DNA of 64,000 nt from Sporofaciens musculi (lineage in GTDB: Bacteria > Bacillota > Clostridia > Lachnospirales > Lachnospiraceae). Of the stretch, positions 18,375 to 27,051 are shown piece after piece. A model generated the notes under the pieces. That model searched no databases. It was not told the origin of the DNA and worked only from the letters and a program-made list of their open reading frames with translations. Both the position numbers and the translations under genes were made by a program. Each line of letters starts with the position of its first letter. Position 1 is the first letter of the stretch. The stretch is from positions 4,464,501 to 4,528,500 of the forward strand of contig NZ_WUQX01000001.1 in the NCBI RefSeq assembly GCF_009830285.1, read 5' to 3'.

Positions 18375-18465
18375 GGTGGGTGGACTTTGTCCAACAATGT
18401 ATACCCAAAGGGCACACCGTAATGCATACCCTTCGGGTGGGTGGACTACGTCCAGCAAGGTATAT
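18375..18465. repeat. Two imperfect 30-bp direct repeats, 61-bp period
   Basis: 18375-18404 and 18436-18465 share 25 of 30 positions, beginning GGTGGGTGGACT. Each contains a small palindrome (GGAC-TTT-GTCC and GGAC-TAC-GTCC). The spacer carries CCCTTCGGG, which also occurs in a hairpin at 44474-44490. The block lies in the 252-bp gap before arsR. It looks like an intergenic repeat of the REP type rather than a regulator site, but the arsR promoter must lie within or near it. Confidence 0.6.
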
Positions 18466-18484
18466 AAATCTAAATCAATATTAA

Positions 18485-18525
18485 TTATGCCAAACGGAGA
18501 CCTTTATTTCAACCGTTTGGCATAA
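18485..18525 (-). terminator. Perfect 13-bp inverted repeat after the second metal ATPase gene
   Basis: TTATGCCAAACGG (18485-18497) and CCGTTTGGCATAA (18513-18525) form a perfect stem with a 15-nt loop, 36 bp after the stop of the upstream ATPase gene. The minus-strand tail is A/T-rich without a clean T run. It may be a terminator or an operator for the downstream arsR gene. Confidence 0.5.
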
Positions 18526-18560
18526 ATTGAAAGTAAAATTAATATTTTCGTAATGATTTA

Positions 18561-20873
18561 TTATTGCTTACCAGCATATAATACGCGAATCGAATTCAGG
18601 ACGCAGAGCATAGCCACACCCGTATCGGCAAATACAGCCATCCACATATTGGCATACCCCAGAAATCCCAGAATCATAATCAAGAACTTAATCACCAAGG
18701 CAAATACTACGTTCTCCATGGCAATTCTTCCCGTCCTTCTGGCAATCCCTACCGCCTCTGGGATTGCGTCCACCGAGGAGGTCATAAAGACCACATCCGC
18801 CGCCTCGATTGCCGCGTCTGCGCCATTTCCCATGGCAGCCCCCACGTCTGCGCCTGCAAGAACAGGCGCATCATTAATCCCGTCGCCTACAAACATTACG
18901 GCACCATGTTTTTTACGAATATCCCTAAGATGCTCAAGCTTATTTTCCGGTAAAAGTTGTGCATGCACCTCGTCAATTCCAGTCTGCTGCGCCACAGCCT
19001 CTGCACTGTCCTTGGCGTCGCCTGTCAGCATTGCTGTAATAAGGCTCTGGGATTTCATCCGCTGTACTGCGCTTCGCGCCTCATCCTTGATGATATCCGC
19101 AATCACCAGATATCCCGCCAGTTCTCCGTCAATCGCCACCAACACCTGGGTCCCATAGGCATCCCCACAATATTTCTCCGTGTCCACCTGATACGTTTCC
19201 AAAAGTCCTTTGCTTCCGCACAATACTGTCCCCTCTGGAAATACCGCCCGAATTCCCTTGCCGGAAATTTCTTCTGCCTGCTGCGGTCTTACGAGCTCTA
19301 AGTTTCGCTCACGCGCCTCCGTGACTATACTGATTCCGATAGGATGGGTGGAATCCAACTCACAGTCTGCCGCCACCGTCAGGATTTGTTTCTCTGTCAG
19401 ACGGTTCAGCGCCACTACCTTCTGCACTACGAAATTCCCCTTTGTAATGGTTCCCGTCTTATCCATAACAACGGCTTTTACATCCTTAAGCGCTTCGATG
19501 GCAACACCGCCCTTAAACAGTATTCCCTGCTTTGAACCTGCCCCAATTCCTGAGAAAAACGCAAGGGGAACGCTTAACACCAACGCACAGGGGCAACTGA
19601 TAACCAGGAAGGTAATAGCCGTATAAATCCAGTAATTCCAGTCACCGGTAAAGACTGACGGAACCACTGCCGTAAGGACTGCCGCCGCCACCACTACAGG
19701 TGTATAAATTCTGGCAAATTTTGTGATAAAACGGTCGATCTTGGGCTTACTTGCAGCCGCATTTTCCACAGAATCGAGGATACGGGTCACCATCGACTCT
19801 GAAAGAGGCTTTGATACCTTAAGCTTTAGTACGCCCATATCATTGACACAGCCGGAATATACGTCTTTACCAGGAAATACTTTCACAGGCACAGGCTCTC
19901 CCGTGACAGGAGATGTGTCAATCTGGCTTTGTCCCTCCACAATCCTGCCGTCCAAAGGGATACGGTCGCCAGGGCGAATCAGGATGATATCACCTACTTT
20001 GGCATCCCTGGCAGGAATAATCTTCACATCGTCATCTTTAATAAGGTTTACATTCTCCGGACGCAGATCAACGGCTTCCATAATCTGAGAACGACTGCGG
20101 CTGACTGCAATATCCTCGAAAATCTCCCCCACTCTGTAGAACAGCATGACTCCTACTGCCTCTGCGAAATCTCCAATCGTAAATGCCGCAAGCGTCGCCA
20201 CACTCATCAGAAAATTTTCATCAAATACATGACCTTTCGCCAGGTTCTTTACTGCCGTCCAAACAATCTCAAGCCCCAGGATTACATACGCCGCGATAAA
20301 AAGAAGCGGGGTAATAACGGAATCTGGCATTGTACGTTCCAGAACCCCGCCTGCAACGAACAGGACTGCACCAGCCCCTATAGCCAAAATGTCTTTTTTG
20401 TTCTCTGCAAATGGACTTTCCTTTTTATGTGCGGCCACATCCTCCTCACGGGGCGTCACCGTAACCTCCGACTCAATGGATGAGCAGATTCTCCGGTATT
20501 CAGGGAGCAATGCGTCAGGGTCGTCTGCCGCCACTGCTAACTGCTTTGTGGCAAATGTGATGGTCGCCATCTTTACTCCTGGGAGTTCATTAATCTGCCG
20601 TTCCATCTTTGCGGCGCAGTTGGCGCAGCCCAGATTGTCGAGAATATAGATACGCTTTGGGACGCCTGGGGGCAAAACAGAGGCAGCGTGAGGTAAAGTG
20701 GATTCGTGATTATGGCCGTGGTGAACGTGACTGTGATGTTCATGGGTATGGTGTTCATGGGTATGGCTATGGCCGCAGTTACATTCGTCTCCATCGGTAT
20801 GACTTTCATGACTATGGCTATGACCACAGTTACAATTACAGCGATCTATGTTCTTCCTCTCTGTGTACTCCAT
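18561..20873 (-). CDS. Zn/Cd/Co-type P1B ATPase with His-rich N-terminus and HMA domain
   Basis: 770 residues. Residues 1-60 are extremely rich in His and Cys (CNCGHSHSHESH type), giving a metal-buffering tail. An HMA domain follows with GCANCAAKME. The ATPase core has TGEP, the metal site CPCAL (ISCPCALVLSVPLA), DKTGTITKG, HP (STHPIGIS) and GDGINDAP. It is ZntA/CadA-like and should export divalent soft metals. The operator for an ArsR/SmtB repressor lies 38-61 bp upstream of the start, next to a -35-like TTGTTC. The start follows an AGGAGG SD. Confidence 0.95.
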   Translation of the reverse strand: MEYTERKNIDRCNCNCGHSHSHESHTDGDECNCGHSHTHEHHTHEHHSHVHHGHNHESTLPHAASVLPPGVPKRIYILDNLGCANCAAKMERQINELPGVKMATITFATKQLAVAADDPDALLPEYRRICSSIESEVTVTPREEDVAAHKKESPFAENKKDILAIGAGAVLFVAGGVLERTMPDSVITPLLFIAAYVILGLEIVWTAVKNLAKGHVFDENFLMSVATLAAFTIGDFAEAVGVMLFYRVGEIFEDIAVSRSRSQIMEAVDLRPENVNLIKDDDVKIIPARDAKVGDIILIRPGDRIPLDGRIVEGQSQIDTSPVTGEPVPVKVFPGKDVYSGCVNDMGVLKLKVSKPLSESMVTRILDSVENAAASKPKIDRFITKFARIYTPVVVAAAVLTAVVPSVFTGDWNYWIYTAITFLVISCPCALVLSVPLAFFSGIGAGSKQGILFKGGVAIEALKDVKAVVMDKTGTITKGNFVVQKVVALNRLTEKQILTVAADCELDSTHPIGISIVTEARERNLELVRPQQAEEISGKGIRAVFPEGTVLCGSKGLLETYQVDTEKYCGDAYGTQVLVAIDGELAGYLVIADIIKDEARSAVQRMKSQSLITAMLTGDAKDSAEAVAQQTGIDEVHAQLLPENKLEHLRDIRKKHGAVMFVGDGINDAPVLAGADVGAAMGNGADAAIEAADVVFMTSSVDAIPEAVGIARRTGRIAMENVVFALVIKFLIMILGFLGYANMWMAVFADTGVAMLCVLNSIRVLYAGKQ

Positions 20874-20910
20874 TAATATTGTCCTCCTAGCTTAATAAAA
20901 TCATATTTTA

Positions 20911-20934
20911 ACATATGAACAATCATTCATATGT
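20911..20934. promoter_or_regulatory. ArsR/SmtB-type operator
   Basis: ACATATGAA-CAATCA-TTCATATGT is a perfect 9-6-9 inverted repeat. It closely resembles the ATATGAACA/TTCATAT operators bound by CzrA and SmtB. It is placed to cover the -35 region of the ATPase gene on the minus strand, so metal-free repressor would block transcription. Confidence 0.8.
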
Positions 20935-20995
20935 TCATAATTTAATATAATCCCAATCCCCGAATTTGTCAATATATTTCCTAAAATTTACAAAA

Positions 20996-21044
20996 AATCC
21001 TGATAAAAGTCTGTGTCTCTTTCCCACAAACTCTTATCAGGATT
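20996..21044 (-). terminator. Intrinsic terminator of the dehydrogenase operon
   Basis: AATCCTGATAA (20996-21006) pairs with TTATCAGGATT (21034-21044), and the inner bases AGTCTGTG/CACAAACT extend the stem. On the minus strand it is followed directly by a T run. It lies 9 bp after the dehydrogenase stop. Confidence 0.85.
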
Positions 21045-21052
21045 ACGCCTGC

Positions 21053-22096
21053 TCATCGTGCTATAATCTTTATATAATCCTCCGTCTTGTCCCGCATAAT
21101 TTGGAACCCTTTCTCCAAATCTTCCATGGACAACCGATGCGTAATCAGCTCAGACGGTGCAATCCGTTTCTTCTTAAGCCGTTCCAACACATAATGCCAA
21201 TCGTCTGACTCCTCTCCTGTAAAGCTCGAATTCCAGGTACCCTTCACCGTAATCTGGTTTCGCAGTATCTTCCAATAGACCGCTTTCTTAAGACTCATAT
21301 CCCCAAAGGGATTACCCACCAACATAATCTTTCCTGCAAATGAGGTCTGATTCACAGCCTGTATCAAAGTCTCATTCTTACCCACACACTCGAAAAATAC
21401 ATCCACGCCTACGCCGCCTGTCCTCTCGGAAAGCCATAAATCTACGTCCTCTCTTCGGATGTCGCAGTAACAATCCTTGGGAAGCCCCAGTTTCAAAAGC
21501 GTCTGCTTCTGAAACTCTTTATTTCCGAACACATATATATTCTTCACATTTGCATCTCTTAGAAACAGGTACAATAACAGCCCAATCGTGCCAACACCGC
21601 AGATTGCAACATTATCATTTACATCTACTCCAATCCTCCTCATGGCATGAACTGCAACAGCCATAGGCTCCAGCATGGCAGCCTCCTCAAAGGAAATGCT
21701 GTCCGGAAGCGGTATCAGATTATCTTCCGGAACTGCCCCATACTCGGCAAACCCGCCGTCCCTGCGTGAACCAAGATAGCTGTAATTCCTGCACATCTCA
21801 TACTGCTTTTTAAGGCAAGGAGGGCACTCCCGACAGGGAATTAACGGGAAAATCCCCACCCTCTTTCCCTGCCAGGAAGCATCTGCCAAGGCACCTGTCT
21901 TTACTACCTCTCCGGAAAATTCATGGCCTGGAATCAAAGGGTGAGAATATGCGCCACTCTGGTAAATTCTGGGAATGTCTGAGCCGCAGATACCAGCTGC
22001 TTTTACTTTGACTAACACTTCACGCTCTTTCAGTATCGGTTCTTCTGCCACGTCGAACCTGATATCCCCTATATTATGTAAAATCCATGCTTTCAT
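21053..22096 (-). CDS. Zinc-dependent medium-chain alcohol dehydrogenase (polyol-phosphate type)
   Basis: 347 residues of the MDR family. The catalytic zinc site is visible as AAGICGSD and PGHEFSGEV. Structural-zinc cysteines are in PCRECPPCLKKQYEMC. The Rossmann motif is GVGTIGLL. It resembles galactitol-1-phosphate/sorbitol dehydrogenases and TarJ-type ribulose-5-phosphate reductases. The start overlaps the cytidylyltransferase stop (ATGA). That pairing is what TarI-TarJ show in making CDP-ribitol, so a role in polyol-phosphate polymer synthesis is the best inference; GatD-like catabolism is the alternative. Confidence 0.85.
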   Translation of the reverse strand: MKAWILHNIGDIRFDVAEEPILKEREVLVKVKAAGICGSDIPRIYQSGAYSHPLIPGHEFSGEVVKTGALADASWQGKRVGIFPLIPCRECPPCLKKQYEMCRNYSYLGSRRDGGFAEYGAVPEDNLIPLPDSISFEEAAMLEPMAVAVHAMRRIGVDVNDNVAICGVGTIGLLLYLFLRDANVKNIYVFGNKEFQKQTLLKLGLPKDCYCDIRREDVDLWLSERTGGVGVDVFFECVGKNETLIQAVNQTSFAGKIMLVGNPFGDMSLKKAVYWKILRNQITVKGTWNSSFTGEESDDWHYVLERLKKKRIAPSELITHRLSMEDLEKGFQIMRDKTEDYIKIIAR

Positions 22097-22815
22097 CTCT
22101 GTCTCCCCATTTTAAAATTTACTTTGTCGTCTAATATCTTACGGAATCTCTCCAAATCTTCCTTTGTTGTAATCTTAAAGTTCCCCTCGTCACCAGGAAT
22201 CATCACAACATCCAGCCCTGCCAGGATTGCAGGCTCTGTGGAGCCGTTGATCTGCCAAATCTTATCTGGCAGTAACCGACAGTTGGCTTCATAATAAGAA
22301 CCAAGCTGAAACACCTCCGGCGCCTGTCCGGCATAGATTTCACTTCTGTTTAATAATGCAGATATCTTCTTTCCGTCTGTGCTGGAATATACGGTATCCT
22401 TCATGGGCAGTACAGGCAGGACGCCGTCATGTCCAAAAGCACCGGCAATACAGTCCGTAATCTGCTTCTCTGTAAGCAGAGGACGGGCAGCGTCGTGGAT
22501 AAAAACATAATCGCTGTCTTTGGCATATTCTCGGATATCTTTGAGTCCATTCAGGATTGAAAGCTGCCGATTTCCGCCAGGGCTTGAAAATCCTCTGAAT
22601 TTCCCGCACTCCCCCTCCTCGGCAAGCCAGTCTTGAATCTGTCCTTGCCAGACAGGGTCTGCAACAATCTGGATTGCGTCAAGCTCATTATGGGAAGATA
22701 GGCTTTCTATACTGTATGAAATAATTGGTCTTCCGTTTACCTCAATGTATTGCTTGGGGATGTCAAAACCAAGCCTTGTACCTGTGCCGCCGGATAAGAT
22801 TAATGCTATGGTCAT
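22093..22815 (-). CDS. IspD/TarI-family cytidylyltransferase
   Basis: 240 residues with the nucleotide-binding signature LILSGGTGTRLGFDIPKQY, then VFIHDAARPL, and the late motif DEGNFKITTKEDL. The family includes IspD (CDP-methylerythritol) and TarI/Bcs1 (CDP-ribitol). The 4-bp overlap with a TarJ-like dehydrogenase favours a sugar-alcohol phosphate substrate over isoprenoid synthesis. IspD remains possible because no other ispD is visible here. Confidence 0.85.
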   Translation of the reverse strand: MTIALILSGGTGTRLGFDIPKQYIEVNGRPIISYSIESLSSHNELDAIQIVADPVWQGQIQDWLAEEGECGKFRGFSSPGGNRQLSILNGLKDIREYAKDSDYVFIHDAARPLLTEKQITDCIAGAFGHDGVLPVLPMKDTVYSSTDGKKISALLNRSEIYAGQAPEVFQLGSYYEANCRLLPDKIWQINGSTEPAILAGLDVVMIPGDEGNFKITTKEDLERFRKILDDKVNFKMGRQR

Positions 22816-22888
22816 ATCTTCTTTTCCTTTCTTCTATATCAAATGCATACCCTGCTGTAAGGTAATAAATCTCCTAATAATCTACCAT

Positions 22889-23260
22889 TTACTTTTCTCT
22901 TCGGATTGTCGGAAGCTCAAATTCGTCCCGTTCCACATTCACAGCCACAGCCATATCCAATCCTGAAGGCTTTCGATCATTTACCACAATCCGTTCTCCC
23001 ATTGGCATTTCAAATAGTATTTCATCAAACCTTACAGAATGTTTTTCCAAAAACTGCAGGGTCTGTTCCCGATATTCCTTTATACGGGACGTAAATATGA
23101 CAATTTTATCTTCTTCAGGCAATCCGTCCAGAAACTCTTTTGCCCCAGAAAGTAATGTGTCCTCCCCATCCGTTTTATAGCCATTATGTTTCAGCAATGT
23201 TCCATCCAAATCAAACACCCATGTTTTTGGGAGTGTAGATAAAGTCAATTCTCTTTCCAT
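22889..23260 (-). CDS. Small HAD-superfamily phosphatase
   Basis: About 123 residues from the ATG at 23260, which follows a GGAGAAG SD. Motif I is FDLDGTLL, motif II IVIFTSR, and the acidic motif IVVNDRKPSG is near the end. It has no cap domain and resembles small HAD enzymes found in capsule or teichoic acid loci. The frame is open upstream to an ATG at 23392 (44 more residues that look coding-like), so a longer product is possible. It precedes the cytidylyltransferase gene by 73 bp on the same strand. Confidence 0.75.
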   Translation of the reverse strand: MERELTLSTLPKTWVFDLDGTLLKHNGYKTDGEDTLLSGAKEFLDGLPEEDKIVIFTSRIKEYREQTLQFLEKHSVRFDEILFEMPMGERIVVNDRKPSGLDMAVAVNVERDEFELPTIRREK

Positions 23261-23527
23261 TATAAATTCTTCTCCTGTCTCTATATTTTCCCATTCTTCG
23301 ATTCCATACTTCGCAGCATCATTATCCAGAATTGCTCTCGTCTCAGTTCTCATCTGTCTCTTTATAATACAACTTGTCCATAGCTTACACAACCCCTTAA
23401 CTTAACAATTCCGTCAATACTTTTTTCAGACTGTAACAGCCCCATCTATAGAGCCTTGAAAAATTTCCCCACCGTGCCAATAAGCAACATCTATGTTCTT
23501 CCCTCATTCCAGATTAAAATGATACCA

Positions 23528-23552
23528 AAGCGATCCACCCATACAATCGCTT
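23528..23552. promoter_or_regulatory. Inverted repeat before the serine recombinase gene
   Basis: AAGCGAT (23528-23534) and ATCGCTT (23546-23552) flank 11 bp, about 28 bp upstream of the recombinase ATG. Resolvase genes often have a recombinase-binding site in this position, serving as operator or part of a res site. No second or third subsite was recognised. Confidence 0.35.
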
Positions 23553-23580
23553 GTATATACAAAAGAGGAGGTTGGAATGA

Positions 23581-24195
23581 ATGGTATACGGTTATGTACG
23601 TGTTAGTTCCAGAGAGCAGAACGAAGACAGACAGATGCTTGCATTGAACGAAAGGGAAGTGCCGGAAAAAAATATTTATATTGACAAACAATCCGGCAAA
23701 GATTTTAAACGTCCCATGTACAACAGAATGCTCAAAAAATTAAGAGAAGACGACTTAATTTATGTAAAAAGCATCGACCGTCTGGGACGAAATTACGAGG
23801 AGATTCTCGAACAATGGCGTATTCTGACGAAAGAAAAAAAGGTAGATATTGTTGTGATTGACATGGAGCTTCTGGACACCAGACGGGGCAAGGATCTGAT
23901 GGGGACCTTTCTCAGCGATATCGTGCTGCAGGTGCTTTCTTTTGTAGCGGAAAATGAACGGAAGAATATCCGCGAACGCCAAAAAGAAGGAATCGAAGCG
24001 GCAAAATTACGGGGCGTACAATTTGGAAGACCCCGCCGCGACGTACCGGAGGATTTTATACAAATCTGCTGTAGGTGGAGAAGCGGACAGATTCTAGGCA
24101 AAGAAGCGGCACGGCTCTGCGATATGCCTTTGACTACATTTTACGGAAGGGCAAAAGAACAAATCAAAGTACTTAAGCAGACCTGGGAGTATTAA
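23581..24195 (+). CDS. Serine recombinase of the resolvase/invertase family
   Basis: 204 residues. The catalytic domain has the nucleophile serine in YVRVSSREQ, then IDRLGRNYEEI and the ENERKNIRERQKEGI helix. The C-terminal ~45 residues have the GRPRRD hinge and a Hin-type helix-turn-helix (GKEAARLCDMPLTTFYGR). The size fits small resolvases/invertases, not large phage integrases. No transposase, plasmid gene or invertible segment is recognisable beside it. The SD GGAGG is 9 bases before the ATG. Confidence 0.93.
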   Translation: MVYGYVRVSSREQNEDRQMLALNEREVPEKNIYIDKQSGKDFKRPMYNRMLKKLREDDLIYVKSIDRLGRNYEEILEQWRILTKEKKVDIVVIDMELLDTRRGKDLMGTFLSDIVLQVLSFVAENERKNIRERQKEGIEAAKLRGVQFGRPRRDVPEDFIQICCRWRSGQILGKEAARLCDMPLTTFYGRAKEQIKVLKQTWEY

Positions 24196-24206
24196 TCTGT
24201 AATTTA

Positions 24207-24237
24207 GGGACGTAGTAAATAAATATTACTACGCCCC
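24207..24237. terminator. Bidirectional terminator between convergent genes
   Basis: GGGACGTAGTAA (24207-24218) pairs with TTACTACGCCCC (24226-24237) with one mismatch and a 7-nt loop. A/T-rich tails are on both sides. It separates the recombinase gene from the hydantoinase-like gene. Confidence 0.7.
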
Positions 24238-24258
24238 ATTAATAAAAGCACTCCTACA

Positions 24259-25812
24259 CTACCGCAAATCCCCTGCTGCCTTTACCTTCACCCGATTGGT
24301 ATTCCCCTGGTAATAAGCAAGGGGCACATCCTCCACCTCGATAATCTCCACTGTCTCCCGAAGGGCCCCTGCTGCCACGGCAAGTTCTTTTGCCTCCTGC
24401 TTCGCCTGCAAAATAGCCTCCTCTCGCGGGAGTTCATTATAGTTTATCAGCTTTTCAAAAGTTCCGCTGACCTTCGATATGGCTGAGCCGATGGCATTGG
24501 CACATCCAAAGTGCTCTGGCTTTATCACCGAAGATGTCCCCTGTATCTTCTCTGGCAGCACAATGGAACCGCCGCCTGCCAGGATCACATCACAGTCCTC
24601 ATTAGATACCTTCATGGCATCAATCCCATCCTCAGCCATACCGCGAATCACTTCCATGGCCTTATCCGCCAATTCTTTGGGAATCTGCCCAACCCTGGAG
24701 GCGTCTCCAAGCTTTGCCATTCCAAGCCGTACGGCAATATCCGTTGCGGTCATCACATTTCCGCCAAATACCATAGCTTTCTTTGTAATTTCGTATCCAA
24801 CACTGTCAGGCCCCACCGTCACCGTCCCATCCTCCTTCTCTCGGACGATGGAACCGCCGCCAAGACCAATAGAAATCACATCAGGCATACGGAAGTTCGT
24901 ACGCACGCCGCCAATGGTCACCGCTACGCTGGACTCTCGTGGAAATCCGTTCTGTATCACTCCAAAATCCGTGGTAGTGCCTCCCACATCCACCACAATG
25001 GCATTTTTCAGTTTGCTCAGATAGCTTGCACCGCGAATAGAATTGGTGGGTCCACATGCAACCGTCAGGATTGGGTACTTACGGGCGTGCTCCATCGTCA
25101 TCAGCGTACCGTCATTCTGGGACAGATAAATATCCGCATTCGTAATTCCCTCATCCTTAAGGCTATTTGCAAACCCTTCTGTAAACTGCTCTGCCACCTT
25201 CCACAACGCAGCATTGAGAATCGTAGCATTTTCACGCTCAATCAGCCCCATTGAGCCGATTTCATTGGAGACAGAGATATGGACCTCCTCCCCCATAATC
25301 TCACGGCACAGCTTTGCCGCAGCCAGCTCATGGTCATTGCGCACTGTGGAGAAAACTTGAGAAATTGCAATAGATTTAACTCCTTTTTCCTTCATTTCCC
25401 TGAAAAAAGCTTCTGCTCCTTTGGTATCAAATGCCGCCAGCTCTTTTCCGTCATACTCTGAGCCGCCTCCTATGATGGCAATTCCTGTGGCTATCCGGCT
25501 TAAATCCTCCTCCCAGTCTACCATCGGCGGGACGCTTAAGGTTGCAGGCGCGCCAATCCTCAGAATTCCAATGGGAGCCAGATGTTTTCTCTCCACAATC
25601 GCATTGGTACACTGGGTAGTCCCAAGCATAGCCTGCCGGATGTCTTCCTTCTTAATGCCCGATAAACGAATCACTTCCCGTACCGCCCCCAGAATCCCTG
25701 TGTAAATATCCTCTGATGTGGGAAATTTTACCTCTGCAGCCACATTGAGCTTTTCATCAATCAAGACTGCGTCCGTGTTTGTCCCTCCCACATCAATTCC
25801 TAATTTATACAT
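24259..25812 (-). CDS. Hydantoinase/oxoprolinase-family protein (HyuA-like)
   Basis: 517 residues. The actin-fold nucleotide-binding signature LGIDVGGTNTDAVLID is at the N-terminus and a second ATPase block, VVDVGGTTTDFGV, is near residue 280. These are HyuA-type ATP-dependent ring-opening subunits. The usual HyuB partner is absent; instead the DUF917 gene upstream overlaps it by 8 bp. The start at 25812 follows GGAGGG; an upstream in-frame ATG (25869) would add 19 residues inside the DUF917 gene. The substrate is unknown; a cyclic amide or ureide is suggested by the PucR regulator upstream. Confidence 0.88.
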   Translation of the reverse strand: MYKLGIDVGGTNTDAVLIDEKLNVAAEVKFPTSEDIYTGILGAVREVIRLSGIKKEDIRQAMLGTTQCTNAIVERKHLAPIGILRIGAPATLSVPPMVDWEEDLSRIATGIAIIGGGSEYDGKELAAFDTKGAEAFFREMKEKGVKSIAISQVFSTVRNDHELAAAKLCREIMGEEVHISVSNEIGSMGLIERENATILNAALWKVAEQFTEGFANSLKDEGITNADIYLSQNDGTLMTMEHARKYPILTVACGPTNSIRGASYLSKLKNAIVVDVGGTTTDFGVIQNGFPRESSVAVTIGGVRTNFRMPDVISIGLGGGSIVREKEDGTVTVGPDSVGYEITKKAMVFGGNVMTATDIAVRLGMAKLGDASRVGQIPKELADKAMEVIRGMAEDGIDAMKVSNEDCDVILAGGGSIVLPEKIQGTSSVIKPEHFGCANAIGSAISKVSGTFEKLINYNELPREEAILQAKQEAKELAVAAGALRETVEIIEVEDVPLAYYQGNTNRVKVKAAGDLR

Positions 25813-26905
25813 GCGCAAGCCCTCCTTTACAACGCTTCTCCAACGGAATATAGTCTGTATCGCATCCAAAATATCGGGGCCCTACGAGAGCAAGCCCTTC
25901 TTGCGAACGCCAAAGCTCAAAACACTTCAACCCCACAACCAGAACACGTTTCCCGTATTTTAATGCATCCGTGGTAACTGGTACAAATGTTTCCGTATCC
26001 ACAAGACAGATTAAATCCGGCGTTGTCGCCACAATCTCCCCCTCCACAGCCGCAGTCAGATTCTCATTCTGAAACTCTATGGAAGCGCTCTTTCCTTTAC
26101 ACTCTCCTATTCCGCTAAGCACCACTCTTCCAAAGTTAAATCCTCCCCGTGTCTCACGAAGCACGTCTGCAATCTTTCCTTTAAAAAGCTTATATCCTTC
26201 TGCTAATTCTAAGAAATGCGCCTCCGGCGACTTTTCGCTGCTGTTTCTAACCAATCGGATTGCCTCTCCAAGCCTCTGGCTTCTTGTGACAATGTCCCGC
26301 ACTGCATACTGTTTCATCTGCGCCCCTGTCATGGGATATAAGGAAACTGATACCGCACCGCCACAGCTCATGGTAACCGCTCTTGCAAGTTCTTCTGTCC
26401 AGTGGTTCGTCACCGTCTCGAAGATAACGCTGTTTCCTTTTTCATCCGTCAATGCCATGGGAGACGCACTCATTCCTCCGATGGTAAATGTCACCATTTG
26501 AAGCTCTGGAAATGCCCTTCCCATCCCATCGGCGTCCACCATGGGAAGCCCTAAGCGCGCACATGCAGCAATGGGCAGCATAGAGTTGACTCCGCCTGCC
26601 TCAATGGGCATAAAAGCATAGATTTTCTTTCCAAAAAACCGAGACACCATCTCAAAAAGCGTCTGATATTCCTTCCCTCCGATTCCTTTTTCTGCCAGCA
26701 CTGTCGGCGCTCCCATCATTGCAATGGGGATTACCAACTCATCGTTTGGAACTTCATCTGGGCTTAAAAGTGTTACCTCTCCACATTCCTTTACCGCGCC
26801 AAGGGCAACCAACTTTCCAATATATGGGTCTCCGCCTCCGCCAGCGCCAAGCAGCGCTGCTCCAAGAGCAATATCTTCGATTTCCTTAACTCCTATTTTT
26901 CTCAC
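25805..26905 (-). CDS. DUF917 family protein
   Basis: About 366 residues, starting RKIGVKEIEDIALGAALLG and with the family hallmark GAGGGGDPYIGKL. The second conserved block MPIEAGGVNSMLPIAACARL and VDADGMGRAFPELQM are also present. DUF917 proteins occur beside HyuA-like proteins in many bacteria and are thought to act with them, but the reaction is unknown. The GTG at 26905 is preferred because AGGAG lies 8 bases before it; a GTG at 26911 is too close. It probably forms a two-gene operon with the HyuA-like gene, under the PucR regulator encoded upstream. Confidence 0.88.
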   Translation of the reverse strand: MRKIGVKEIEDIALGAALLGAGGGGDPYIGKLVALGAVKECGEVTLLSPDEVPNDELVIPIAMMGAPTVLAEKGIGGKEYQTLFEMVSRFFGKKIYAFMPIEAGGVNSMLPIAACARLGLPMVDADGMGRAFPELQMVTFTIGGMSASPMALTDEKGNSVIFETVTNHWTEELARAVTMSCGGAVSVSLYPMTGAQMKQYAVRDIVTRSQRLGEAIRLVRNSSEKSPEAHFLELAEGYKLFKGKIADVLRETRGGFNFGRVVLSGIGECKGKSASIEFQNENLTAAVEGEIVATTPDLICLVDTETFVPVTTDALKYGKRVLVVGLKCFELWRSQEGLALVGPRYFGCDTDYIPLEKRCKGGLAHV

Positions 26906-26987
26906 TTTCACATCTCCTGTCTTATTTTCAAATATGTTTCAGTTTAGCATCTCACGAAAAAAAGTTCATTATCACACTGGCACAAAA

Positions 26988-27029
26988 AACCGGAATATCT
27001 TTGTCCTTTTGGACAAAAACATTCCGGTT
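26988..27029 (-). terminator. Intrinsic terminator after the PucR regulator gene
   Basis: AACCGGAAT (26988-26996) pairs with ATTCCGGTT (27021-27029), with an inner stem TTGTCC/GGACAA. The minus strand continues into a T run. It lies 23 bp after the PucR stop. Confidence 0.85.
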
Positions 27030-27051
27030 CTAATATATTTTTATATTGAAG

